NCBI RefSeq assembly: GCF_000308815.1
Contig: NZ_BAFX01000023.1
Coordinates: forward strand, 50,786 to 114,785
DNA from: Nocardia concava NBRC 100430
Lineage (GTDB): Bacteria; Actinomycetota; Actinomycetes; Mycobacteriales; Mycobacteriaceae
Direction: 5' to 3'
Length of the DNA stretch: 64,000 nt
Shown in pieces: positions 15,501 to 22,280 of the stretch (position 1 is its first letter; the number at the start of each line of letters is the position of its first letter). The position numbers were made by a program, and so were the translations under genes. Under the pieces are notes generated by a model. The model made no database searches, had not been told where the DNA came from, and worked only from the letters and a program-made list of their open reading frames with translations.

Positions 15501-17358
15501 CGTCGAATCGCCTGATCGCCCTTCGACACTCACCCCGCACCTGATGGACCGCTTCAAGGAGCTGCACGAGCGCCTATACGACCTCGCCTCGGCATACCAC
15601 GACCCGAGCCGCGCCCCCGAGCTACCAGGTCTCCGCGTCGGATTGAACGACCTCATGGGAAAGCTCGGCATGCTCGATCACACGACATCGCCGACCGCCC
15701 TGCGGCTATTCGAGGAGTACCGCCCCGATCTGGCCAGGTACCTGTCGGAGAACTACGACACGTTCCGCCCCCACCCCTCGGACACCGCGACACCGCCACA
15801 CGAACCCGGTCCGCACACGACCGACCACGCACCAGAGCCGAGCGAACATCGCCCGACCGATCCCGAACATCGCCCCAACGGAGATGACCCCCAACCGAAT
15901 ACATCTCATCCGATCGATGAGCACAACCCACCGGCGGACCCTTTGGGCCACTACGCCGACCGCACCCCCGCCGGCCTCTCCCTCCACAACGACCCGGAGT
16001 TGCAGGCCCTCGCGCACCAGGTCCCCGAAGACCCCCGCTTCTTCACCATCGACGCCCACCTAACCGACCGCGGCACCGTCCTCCTGGACGGCCGCGAATA
16101 CACCATGGAACAGTTGGCCGCCCGCCTCCCCGAACTAGGCTACGACGGCCGCCCCATCCGCTTGATCGGCTGCGACGCCGCCTCCACCGACGCCGCCGCC
16201 CGCCTGGCCAAAGCCACCAACAGGGAAGTCCTAGCCCCCACCAAACCAGCCTGGACAGACCCCGAAGGCCACATCTACTCCTCGACCGCCGAAACCACCT
16301 CCCAGGGCACCCGCCGCCCCCGCATCCCACCGGATGGTGACTGGGAGCTTATCCACCCAGACGGCACGAAAACCAAAGTCTCCGAAGACGGTTTCGTCCC
16401 GGGCACACGTGAGCAGGATAAGCATGGCGTCGATCCGAACAGCGCCAGGGAGCGAAGTGCGTTCGTCAACGATGATATGCCGAGACATCCATACGAAGAT
16501 CTGGTCGGCGATCGACCGGTCAAACATGTCGCGTCGGATGATCCGCTTGCACCGAAGCGCCGCAAGCCATTTGGTAGGGACCCGAAGACGGGTGCCCCAA
16601 TTCCACTCGAGCCGAACACCGCATACCGCGTAACCGACAAGGCTGGGCGCGACCGAGGTCTGTTCATCACAGGCCACGATGGTCGTGTCTCTGAAGTGGT
16701 GACTGATTCCGGCCGAAAGCAGATGCGAAACACGACGCTCCGGAGACTGGAAGGTGAAGGGTTCAACCCTGATCTGAGGCAGGCTTTCCCTGAGGCGGTC
16801 TATACCGTTGACAATAGGTTCATTTATTCAACAGATTCCCACGGCAGAGTGGTTCAGGCCGAAGGTCGCTTGGAATTGACCGGCTCCGATGAGGGGCGGC
16901 GTGGTCCAGATCAGACCCCGATCGGGCATGCAGGTGAAAAAGAATATGCCAAAATAAACAAGCAGACCATCGAGGACTTCAAGGAGATATTCGATCGGGA
17001 GCCTTCGATAACTGAGGCAATACTTTTTGAAACCGTCCGATTCAACGGAGGCCACCTGTTCGGCACCGAATTTGGTGGCCCGGGTGAGGCCTTGAATATG
17101 GTCCCGATGCTCGAGAGTTTGAACCAGGACCCCGGAAACACCACTCCACTTGACAACTGGCGCAAGCTCGAGGGGCACTGGGAGCACTTGCTGGCCCAGG
17201 ATCCACCTCCGACATTGAACGTGAAGATCTCACTCGACTATGACCCCCACAGCCCCGATATCTCGGCACCGATGTACATCGATGTCGAGTACGCTGTCGA
17301 CGGTACATTGGTTGATACATTGAGTTTCAAGAATATTCCGCCCAGGCAGATGTCGTGA
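9589..17358 (+). CDS. CpnT-like multi-domain polymorphic toxin (2,589 aa)
   Basis: A giant toxin polyprotein with ATG after GGGAGG. Residues 1-~260 form a WXG100-like/CpnT-type N-terminus (YLVGMKWPEGNEDLMWGLAD) with hydrophobic helices. A Pro/Asp/His-rich linker runs ~315-630. About 690-1010 is an alpha/beta-hydrolase resembling DUF1023 (GHSYG, Ser908). About 1115-1240 is a papain-like toxin fold (Cys1123, His1206, Asp1221). About 1385-1510 is a first ADP-ribosyltransferase-like domain (Arg1410, QDE with Glu1473). About 1650-1930 is a second (Arg1804, STS 1842-1844, E-N-E 1881-1883). About 2120-2230 is an unnamed domain with 'IRLIGCDAASTDAA'. The last ~150 residues form a DNA/RNA non-specific nuclease (GGHLFGTEFGG, His2489, Asn2503). 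Export by the nearby ESX system is inferred. Confidence 0.8.
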   Translation: MIWRPPLVGTLGYLVGMKWPEGNEDLMWGLADDWRSAAAQLQAIKGDIDDAISAVKVAYPEGDGGKEMIKQLETLKSTGDPQALSIDNLVKWFDSVASMADGTGTELEYTKLMFHATLLIMATEMAIAAASLFAAPVEEAAVVAANRVTVRILMKRLINYLVGHEVKWAELTGIKAVLAKFTVAAFNLGAGAAVGAGLGAAPDIAIQAWQRYEGRRTKFDWGEVGTMALAGGVGGLVAAPVGAGLGKGLTSVFSPQKRLGTMTVAGFQTLGTGAVAGLAGWGAVALATGNTELDPRMITAGAVGGLGSHLMKTYGDTKAPAVTNPTDTQLANQAPSSEIHPASVSDIKADTAVHDATNDHGSQNQPGANSPGTAPVGARSVEQTPHADNGNGLTNLQSGGSGPVSQVPASTHNGGAPRVSDVAQPSAPAHTTGGQPAPEGRSGPATATPRSEAPTNPAPAAEAPKAGAAPTRDTGIGTGTQAKATGLEAATPRADADRAQVAPQEHAAGLPPERSETARPTDEQATRTPEGDRTDTARPTDSDRSDTSHTKDGDKPESRIGGRQDDAAADHDATVGKGHDNSDQSSDRANDANHDGHDQPSHDTQQPHDHESHGPAEHPDRPVLPEDRPITDAERLHAQDALDRLGHEADPSTLLHREDTDQAGAHNRARENHEWWHSLTEDQQAAMTRVHPHEIGNADGIPASVRDQANRLSIARDMADLRANNPRVDKFTNRFFDPDGYREYKNLSKTVDNLRLADKLADEYAKENGGHRPPVEVLSYDARAFNGEGRAVVAFGSVDRASTVSYHVPGITTTVRSLKVNLNNSFNHFWETSRNTKDPSEVASIAWIGYDAPSGLPKIFKEMANTDLAKRGGQLLARDLAAFNETRKQNATLPDGAAQPDVHVFGHSYGSTTTSFAGAGGRLSGEVSTITLLGSPGAGPVPHASRFGIGDNVFVASSPRDPVTWIGSSHPDDISRAAPALGLGLGLDPSVDSFGARRITAQFPGGLRTLSDIGTHTGYYKFHDGDGRSVPSESLYNFGKIAAGLPHEVIPEFARPDRSELGDFKRTFGSTPNDPAHFRPPVHDPVERAPHGYDRIVEEHRNPDPVAEHTPQLPAEHPPSNDCGPQALQHAQELTGNPNIHVPDDPQISQRGMSAEELENAAGAHMQPIDTPGVLADQLYRMGDGATAIVVDEYRGPVDTNGVGAHAYTVTNDGGLLVIHDSALGAGPHPFPGDRTNVANTHAIIYDSHGNPLQPRESGTPEHPAAKRPEARIGQPDSHHGVPDHNGPSHLPEGAEPQRPKLPVEDKPYYANPHYEDPAASHEYAAKNRISDGEVQDIRAEQTGKHPEISRLTDAEIDAIRRNQFFTLNEPVNDATRNGNTHTLHDRDVEIRTLVSGYNKLPDHHGVVYRSLYIDDPVKLSRFLDDYQQGKTPFDPGFASSDKEGSMPGGNIELIIDSKFGKDISWASRQQDEVVFPPGNKFLVKDQYRVTDRYGNEKFVIELQDLGRTEHEQGGIRPDRAESDGAPQAPVAGRPEVGGENPSAHGRPGEEGTPPGHRGPDQDLAGVGRVGDHPDQPRAGRDGLASEAPHQDSRERSPHHEPTNDDAHPNAEHEPTAHELIHPAEPEAVAPAHDPIQRFDTPEAARHYGDETLAPIRDTMSEPELRELQRYTKKSWINEFLRAENPVKLLAKLVEDEGHYQQLRRVTNGSPIMPKVEVLDRILAEHPDPRDPHLDPRLRATIEHVVNDPNPHGRLQELSRNADKLPGMREYFGGEPTLDVLRSQVEHLDQAMNRPIPEGVEVSRGISMRSLDRFIGADGQPLNGRNPMLLKGTVQTEHGYMSTSLGPTPPQEFRLKVRVELEVPADSKGAWVGDKGLAGPENELILQRGSKFLITDVIEDPKGARYDDGYVDYLVKGKLVPADYVHEPNLEVPQAHDPNTKPDKPGADRARPIDGSDIDVPLRLDNEPQHPVESPDRPSTLTPHLMDRFKELHERLYDLASAYHDPSRAPELPGLRVGLNDLMGKLGMLDHTTSPTALRLFEEYRPDLARYLSENYDTFRPHPSDTATPPHEPGPHTTDHAPEPSEHRPTDPEHRPNGDDPQPNTSHPIDEHNPPADPLGHYADRTPAGLSLHNDPELQALAHQVPEDPRFFTIDAHLTDRGTVLLDGREYTMEQLAARLPELGYDGRPIRLIGCDAASTDAAARLAKATNREVLAPTKPAWTDPEGHIYSSTAETTSQGTRRPRIPPDGDWELIHPDGTKTKVSEDGFVPGTREQDKHGVDPNSARERSAFVNDDMPRHPYEDLVGDRPVKHVASDDPLAPKRRKPFGRDPKTGAPIPLEPNTAYRVTDKAGRDRGLFITGHDGRVSEVVTDSGRKQMRNTTLRRLEGEGFNPDLRQAFPEAVYTVDNRFIYSTDSHGRVVQAEGRLELTGSDEGRRGPDQTPIGHAGEKEYAKINKQTIEDFKEIFDREPSITEAILFETVRFNGGHLFGTEFGGPGEALNMVPMLESLNQDPGNTTPLDNWRKLEGHWEHLLAQDPPPTLNVKISLDYDPHSPDISAPMYIDVEYAVDGTLVDTLSFKNIPPRQMS
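14120..14341 (+). CDS. Small gene nested out of frame inside the toxin polyprotein
   Basis: A 73-residue ORF in frame 2 relative to the surrounding toxin frame, with AGGAAGG 10 bases before its ATG. Hand count gives G or C at 67 of 73 third positions in this frame, against about 29 of 74 in the toxin frame over the same bases, so codon choice favours this small ORF. The product is a charged helical protein (MNKEEFDRIARKVMERRK). It starts 11 codons after the natural end of the first ADP-ribosyltransferase domain, where an immunity gene would be expected. It may be an immunity or accessory gene swallowed by read-through of the toxin frame. Confidence 0.6.
   Translation: MNKEEFDRIARKVMERRKPLSPEDQKWAEKIRQHTADLEKKGRRPATEDQIKIWQAWGESEITRINREQGETD
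16430..17358 (+). other. Compositionally distinct nuclease end of the toxin
   Basis: From about base 16,430 the codons shift from strongly GC-ending to mixed (for example GAT GAT ATG CCG AGA CAT), and stay so to the stop and through the immunity gene at 17403. The boundary falls after the last shared toxin linker domain. This is the pattern expected for an exchanged C-terminal toxin module with its immunity gene. The nuclease motif GGHLF...GG...N lies inside. Confidence 0.55.
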
Positions 17359-17402
17359 GCTTCGATATGCTGCCTGCGATGATCGTATGAAAGGATCGAC
17401 CT

Positions 17403-17846
17403 ATGGCACAGGAAGATTCAGCTGGACCCCTCGACCAGTCCGAGGTTCTCCAAGCGGTGGGGCATGCCTTGGTCGAGGCCGTTGCTCCGGGATGGCGGCA
17501 GATTCGCTTCGAGTTCAGGAGCACGGTTCAGATCGACAGTGCACGCCTCGAATCGATCGCGGAAGACGGTGTCTCGTCGCGGCATTCAGTGCCGACACTG
17601 GCAATGAGACAGTTTGATAAGTTGCGTGCAGCAATGTATGAGCCTGGGAAGGGTGCATGGTTCACTGCGCGGTATGTGATTGATCGATCAGGCGATTACA
17701 GTATTGAATTCGACTATGACGCCGAACCGGACTTCAGTCCGCAATTGACTGCCGGTGCCTATGTGCTGGACCTTCAATATTACCCTCGCGATGAGGAGCA
17801 TATGCCAGAGTGGTTGCAGGACAAGCTCCGTCAGGCTCAAGACTGA
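17403..17846 (+). CDS. YezG-like immunity protein, cognate to the toxin C-terminus
   Basis: A 147-residue YezG-type immunity protein 44 bases after the toxin stop, with GAAAGGATC before its ATG. Family landmarks are VAPGWRQIRFEFRSTVQID, AEDGVSSRHSVP, 'FDKLRAAMYEPGKGAWFTA', EFDYDAEPDF and LQYYPRDEEHMPEWLQDKL. Known YezG proteins neutralise nuclease toxins carried on LXG/WXG proteins, so this is the likely guard against the C-terminal nuclease. It is the closest relative of the gene at 5296, 12 kb away. Confidence 0.8.
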   Translation: MAQEDSAGPLDQSEVLQAVGHALVEAVAPGWRQIRFEFRSTVQIDSARLESIAEDGVSSRHSVPTLAMRQFDKLRAAMYEPGKGAWFTARYVIDRSGDYSIEFDYDAEPDFSPQLTAGAYVLDLQYYPRDEEHMPEWLQDKLRQAQD

Positions 17847-17940
17847 GGATTTCAGCGGAGGGCTATGTAGGGATGCCGAGAAGATGATTGGCGAGTGACA
17901 CCCGAGACGATAGCCCGACGGCGCGATAGGTGAGGACATA

Positions 17941-18726
17941 GTGGTCGCTGACGATGCGATGATGGCGAATTATGATGCCTGGACGCGTCTTCCGGTGTTC
18001 TATTTTCCGGTGACGCTCGGCGATGTCCTGGTGGGCTACCTGTGGGGGTCGCAGAATGGGAATTCTGCGGGGTTTTTCACGAAGATGGACTTTGGGGCCG
18101 ATCGGGTGAAATCTGCTGTCTACTGGAATGATCGGCTCGAAGAGAGCTATCGGATGGGGCTTACGGCGGCTGAGGCGATCAGGTATTGGGTTGGGAGGCC
18201 TGAGGATCCGCGGTTCGGTGGGATAGTCGGCGATGCCGAGATGGGGGAGGCTCGGACCATTCAGGAGTTGGCGCTGCGTTTGAACCCTGATCACCCGATC
18301 GGTGACGGTCCGTGGGTGCAGGACGGCACATTCCCCAGTGGAAGTCCTGAGGATCGATCCGAGGGCTTCGGTGCGATCGCACCGGTGCCGACATCTACTT
18401 ACCCTGACGAAACTGGCTCAGCCGTCATCTATTTGAGCGTCGTCCTGAAGGGCGTGGTCGTCGGCTATGTCTGGGCATCGGTGAGCGACGACGCCGCCGG
18501 GTATATCCCGCGCGCTGCGGTCGGCGATGTCGGTGTGGTCGCAGGTGGACTGTGGCGCGCACGTCTCATCGACGCACACAGGACTGGTCTATCGGCGCTC
18601 GATGCGGTTCGCCGGTGCCGCTCGCTTCCAGCCAACGCCGCTGGAACGTTCGGTGTGATTCAACCTGTTCCTGAGCAGCAGGCACCCTCACTCTCTGAGC
18701 TCCGACGGCTCGCAGACCAGAGCTGA
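17941..18726 (+). CDS. Hypothetical protein with internally duplicated domain
   Basis: A 261-residue soluble protein with GTG after TGAGGA. Its two halves resemble each other: 'VLVGYLWGSQNGNSAGF' with GLTAAEAIR in the first, 'VVVGYVWASVSDDAAGY' with GLSALDAVR in the second. Each half is ~100 residues and follows a similar VF-Y-P or AVIYLS strand. The family is unknown to me. Its position between YezG and Imm49 suggests an immunity role. The duplication could give two binding faces or a pseudo-dimer. Confidence 0.55.
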   Translation: MVADDAMMANYDAWTRLPVFYFPVTLGDVLVGYLWGSQNGNSAGFFTKMDFGADRVKSAVYWNDRLEESYRMGLTAAEAIRYWVGRPEDPRFGGIVGDAEMGEARTIQELALRLNPDHPIGDGPWVQDGTFPSGSPEDRSEGFGAIAPVPTSTYPDETGSAVIYLSVVLKGVVVGYVWASVSDDAAGYIPRAAVGDVGVVAGGLWRARLIDAHRTGLSALDAVRRCRSLPANAAGTFGVIQPVPEQQAPSLSELRRLADQS

Positions 18727-18760
18727 CCACTTCGAAGCCGCAGGCGGAAGGATTCCGACA

Positions 18761-19144
18761 GTGACTGCCGAGTTCGCCGAACTACCAAGGCTCGCACGCG
18801 TTTACGACCACCGCGATGCCGACGGCCGCCCCGTCGCGGTCCGGGCCTCGCTGCCCACGCACCTGCGTGACCGCCTCCTTGCCTACCTCGACTCCGCTCC
18901 GATGGTCCTGGCCGCTCGTAGTTTCGAGGTCGACGAATTCATCCCGTCGGTCCGAGACGTGCCGTTGACGTTCCGCACCGACGGTGCCTGGGTCTGGTCC
19001 GGGGCGGTATCGCATTACCTGCGCAAACATGCCTTTCCGCCGGACCCGGAGTTGGTGCGCCACATCGTTGCTCGTGACTTCTTACTCGGCGAGGTCAGTC
19101 CAGAGGCGAAAAGGCTGGCGATACAAGTAATCACGACCGCATAG
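18761..19144 (+). CDS. Hypothetical protein in immunity cluster, 127 aa
   Basis: GTG start after GGAAGGA, 34 bases past the previous stop. The protein is 127 residues and soluble, with 'VRASLPTHLRDRLLAYLDSAPMV' helices and an 'LTFRTDGAWVWSGAVSHYL' segment reminiscent of proteins that hold a W-x-W-S-x-A core. The ending, 'PDPELVRHIVARDF', is also typical of small actinobacterial immunity-associated proteins. I cannot name the family. It is cotranscribed with its neighbours and likely part of the immunity bank. Confidence 0.5.
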   Translation: MTAEFAELPRLARVYDHRDADGRPVAVRASLPTHLRDRLLAYLDSAPMVLAARSFEVDEFIPSVRDVPLTFRTDGAWVWSGAVSHYLRKHAFPPDPELVRHIVARDFLLGEVSPEAKRLAIQVITTA

Positions 19145-19154
19145 TCGTCGTTCT

Positions 19155-19988
19155 ATGACAGAGAGGTGCAGCCGGGCGGTAACTAGGCACCACCTCGACA
19201 TCCAGGATCCGGACCGCGAAGACCGGAGTATCACCGACGGGATCGAGCACAACCTGAGCCGTGTGGAAGCGCATCCACGGCGCCTGAAGGGTGTTCTTCA
19301 GGCGTCGTTGCGGCTTGCAGGGTTGCGCTCCTGCTTGGACCCGATGGCGAGCAAGGTCGAAACCTGGCAGGCATATGTACAGGTGATGCAGGCTTCGTCG
19401 GCAATCTTCGCGATTGCCACCGCCGCTGAGGGCATGGTCGAAATCCGGTTCGGCGAGCGGATTTTGATGCTTCCCGCAGGTTCCACGCAAGGTATTGCCG
19501 ATGCAGGCAACTGGGTGACGGCCTTCTACTACGCGGTGATGGGGCGGGATCAAGCGCGGCTGACGATGCTCTCCGAAGTCCCGACTGAGCTGCTCCGTGC
19601 TGCGGGGTCGGTGTATTGGTCCGAAGGTGCCGGTCTGCCGGAGAAGCTTCGGGCTACCTTCAACACCACCGATCCGGCGAACGTCAGACATACGCCCTCG
19701 GACCTGCTGCTCCGGATTCTTTATCCGCCGATAGACCTGTTCTATCGATTCCTCGATGAACAGTGGGATGAGTTCAATAGCAGCTTGGCGCAAGCACTTC
19801 AGTCACACGACGCGTATTGGGATTCGGGTGAGGACGACCGCCGGGACAACCGCACCGGCATGATTGCCGCGGGCCCGCTGGCAATGACCTGCCTTGCCCT
19901 CGATGCCGATTTTCCGGTTGATGTCGAGTCCGACTACTTGCCTCGGCATGTCGTGCAGCGAAGCTGGCTGGGCGAGTTTCCGACATAG
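19155..19988 (+). CDS. Imm49-like immunity protein
   Basis: A 277-residue helical protein matching the Imm49 pattern. It has a helix with TWQAYVQVMQASSAIFAIAT, a beta pair with 'VEIRFGERILMLP', then 'WVTAFYYAVMGRDQARLTML', a P-IDLFYRFLDEQWDEF segment, an 'ALQSHDAYW' helix and the C-terminal 'VDVESDYLPRHVVQRSW' with GEFPT. Imm49 proteins protect against secreted polymorphic toxins, often nucleases or deaminases. It starts 10 bases after the previous stop, so it is in the same operon. The toxin it answers to is not obvious in the window. Confidence 0.75.
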   Translation: MTERCSRAVTRHHLDIQDPDREDRSITDGIEHNLSRVEAHPRRLKGVLQASLRLAGLRSCLDPMASKVETWQAYVQVMQASSAIFAIATAAEGMVEIRFGERILMLPAGSTQGIADAGNWVTAFYYAVMGRDQARLTMLSEVPTELLRAAGSVYWSEGAGLPEKLRATFNTTDPANVRHTPSDLLLRILYPPIDLFYRFLDEQWDEFNSSLAQALQSHDAYWDSGEDDRRDNRTGMIAAGPLAMTCLALDADFPVDVESDYLPRHVVQRSWLGEFPT

Positions 19989-20005
19989 TGGAGAGGGATG
20001 CCGAT

Positions 20006-20353
20006 ATGCAGAGGATCGACTACGGCGTCAGTCGGCACGAGATCGCCACGGACGATGACCTACGGCTCACCTTCCGCGGTGAGCCGTTCACGGGTGAGGT
20101 GGTCGAAACGATCGGCGATCAGTTGCTATCTCAGGAGTTCTACGTCGCTGGGGTACCGCACGGTCCTGACCGGGAGTGGTGGGCTGGCGGTCCGCTCAAG
20201 TCCGAGGGCGAGGTGGATTACGGCCGACCGAAGGGCATTTGGCGCAGTTGGCATCACAATGGGCAGCTCGCTGAGGAGCGGGAGTTCAACGGTAGGGGAC
20301 ATTTGACCGCGGTTCGGAGGTGGGATGAGGCGGGCAATCCGATTGAGGGGTGA
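20006..20353 (+). CDS. MORN-repeat protein, YwqK-like antitoxin
   Basis: A 115-residue protein from the ATG at 20006, which has GAGAGGG at a good distance; the GTG at 19988 is less likely. It carries MORN_2-type repeats: RGEPFTGEVVETIGDQLLSQ, a 'GGPLKSEGEVDYGRPKGIW' repeat, and HHNGQLAEEREFNGRG. Such proteins are annotated as YwqK-family antitoxin components. It lies last in the immunity operon after Imm49. A protective role is from family and context. Confidence 0.7.
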   Translation: MQRIDYGVSRHEIATDDDLRLTFRGEPFTGEVVETIGDQLLSQEFYVAGVPHGPDREWWAGGPLKSEGEVDYGRPKGIWRSWHHNGQLAEEREFNGRGHLTAVRRWDEAGNPIEG

Positions 20354-20413
20354 TCGTGTGCGTACCTTCGAAATTCGGAAACGTTTCGGCCCAGCTGCCC
20401 GTCGATCAGAGTC

Positions 20414-21160
20414 TCAGCGGCTTGTCGCGACAGAGGCGGCGTTGAGCTCGAAAGCGAGGATTGCCGCCGCGGACAGCAGGTTCTGGAATTCGGCCGAATC
20501 CCTGACCTCCTGTCCGACACCCTGCCGAGCCCAGACGAAGAGGACTCCCTGCCTGATGCGGACTCGGGGCGCTGGATTGAATTTGTAGAGAAGCAGGAAG
20601 GCGCGGCGGACCCGCTCCGTCAAAACGCTTGCCGCACCGTGATGATCGGGGGAGTGGACGGTGAAGTACTCGTCGAATTGCTGGTCCCCGGTCCGGTACA
20701 ACTGATCCTCCAGAGAACGGTTCTCCCAGTAGGGTTCCCATACCGGCTTGCCTGATGCGGAGCGCATCGTGGACAGGATCTCCACATCCGAGATGCTCGG
20801 ATTCACCGCGGGGATGGCGATGGCCGTGAAAGCCCACGTATATGTGGTGCTACTGGTGATCCCTTGCTCAGTGCGCTGCAGGCGGCAGCTGTAGGTCACG
20901 AAGGGTAGGCGCGTGTCTGGCACACCTGGAACCTCCACGTGGCCGTGTACGGGGCGATCATTGCGGAGACTTTTCCGGTAGTACGGGTTCAAACCCAGTT
21001 GCTTGTGATCCTTCTGCCACGTCGGCGTCGGCCACCCGGGCGAACCCCCAAGCCTGGCCGACACATTCTGTGTGTGCTTCTTGTCGGCGGCCCTCCCCGT
21101 CACGGCCATGATGATCAGGAGAATGACGACCACAACACCGAGGCCGATCAATACAGCCAT
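20414..21160 (-). CDS. Membrane-anchored hypothetical protein
   Basis: A 248-residue protein with ATG after GAGGGGA. It opens with a single uncleaved hydrophobic helix (residues 1-22, rich in Val/Ile/Leu) and then a cytoplasmic or periplasmic domain with 'HVEVPGVPDTRLPFVTYSCR' and a W-A-F-T-A-IAIP segment. Convergent with the YwqK-like gene. I do not recognise the family. It sits at the junction between the immunity island and the ESX accessory cassette. Confidence 0.5.
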   Translation of the reverse strand: MAVLIGLGVVVVILLIIMAVTGRAADKKHTQNVSARLGGSPGWPTPTWQKDHKQLGLNPYYRKSLRNDRPVHGHVEVPGVPDTRLPFVTYSCRLQRTEQGITSSTTYTWAFTAIAIPAVNPSISDVEILSTMRSASGKPVWEPYWENRSLEDQLYRTGDQQFDEYFTVHSPDHHGAASVLTERVRRAFLLLYKFNPAPRVRIRQGVLFVWARQGVGQEVRDSAEFQNLLSAAAILAFELNAASVATSR

Positions 21161-21406
21161 GAAATCCCCTCCATTTCAACGCTAATCGCCCGAAGCCTAT
21201 CCACAGGCCTCATGCATCGCTAATCGGCGGCGATGTCCGCTGGCCAGCGATCCAGCGACGATCGTCCGAACCGGACATGCGCCGTCATCGAGTCGAATGC
21301 TGTGCTGGTCACGGGCATCATCTCCCGCGGCGACCGGGTTGCCGGCGATGATGTGCGGCAGACATCGCGGTCTGCTCGGTTGAATACCCCGTGGTACGGT
21401 CGGGCC

Positions 21407-22234
21407 ATGTCGTCACCGGGGGCTCAACAGGGCAACAACGGAACCGTGTCTGGCGCAACCACATCGGTTCCTGCGTCGGGAAACCAGCAGCCGACTTTCC
21501 AGTCTGGTCCCGTGTACCCGACGCAACAGCAGTTTCAGCAGGTCCCTCAGTTCAATGCCCCGGACTTCTCACAGCTGCAACGACCCCGGCGACAGGGTTC
21601 GAAATGGTGGGCCTGGGGTCTCGGCGGTGCACTGGTCGCCTCTGCGGTTTGGGCTGTCGGGGTCTTCGCTGTGTCTGGAAGCAGCAGCGACAAAAGTCTT
21701 GGCGATGCGCCGGACCTGCGCGGATATCAACTCGTCGACAACTTCTGCAAGGCAGCGGATGTCTCTGCGTTGCGGGAGGCTGGATACTCGGCCAGCACGC
21801 CCGCCATCGAGCACAACGCGACCTCTTCGGCGATCGACATGATGACCTGTCAGATGCTGGTTACATATGGAAAGAGCAGCTCGGCCAGTGGCTCGCTTGT
21901 GGTGACAGCGAACATCCACAAAAAGGTCGATCCTGCAGTTGAATTCGAATCCTTCAACTCGAGTAAGTTTCATTCATCACAGAGCGACTCGATCCGAGTC
22001 TCGAAGTTGTCGGGCATAGGCGATTCCGCGTACCGCCGTGTCGAAGCCGGTAAGGCTCAGCGGGTGACCACTGTGGCCGTGCGCGACGGCGGTCTTGTTC
22101 TCGAACTAACGCTCTCGCAGTCCAATCCCGACCCACTGGCATCGCCAACGGATTCGGGTAGCGGCTTGGATGACTCGATCGGTGAGATGTTGAAGAAGGT
22201 CGCTGCTGCCACGATGGACAACTTGCATTCGTAA
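21407..22234 (+). CDS. Single-pass membrane protein, DUF3558-like
   Basis: A 275-residue protein from the ATG at 21407. A Gln/Pro-rich cytoplasmic head (~65 residues) is followed by a transmembrane helix (WWAWGLGGALVASAVWAVGV) and an extracytoplasmic domain with two Cys (VDNFCKAADV, MMTCQMLV), as in DUF3558-type proteins. The domain has 'GDSAYRR' and VAVRDGGLVLELTLSQ segments. It starts the ESX accessory cassette (21.4-25.6 kb), ahead of a large substrate and EspG. A role as an envelope partner of the substrate is inferred. Confidence 0.55.
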   Translation: MSSPGAQQGNNGTVSGATTSVPASGNQQPTFQSGPVYPTQQQFQQVPQFNAPDFSQLQRPRRQGSKWWAWGLGGALVASAVWAVGVFAVSGSSSDKSLGDAPDLRGYQLVDNFCKAADVSALREAGYSASTPAIEHNATSSAIDMMTCQMLVTYGKSSSASGSLVVTANIHKKVDPAVEFESFNSSKFHSSQSDSIRVSKLSGIGDSAYRRVEAGKAQRVTTVAVRDGGLVLELTLSQSNPDPLASPTDSGSGLDDSIGEMLKKVAAATMDNLHS

Positions 22235-22280
22235 TCAATGGGATTCGCTATGACGTCGGAGTCGGGAGGGAGCGGGCCGT

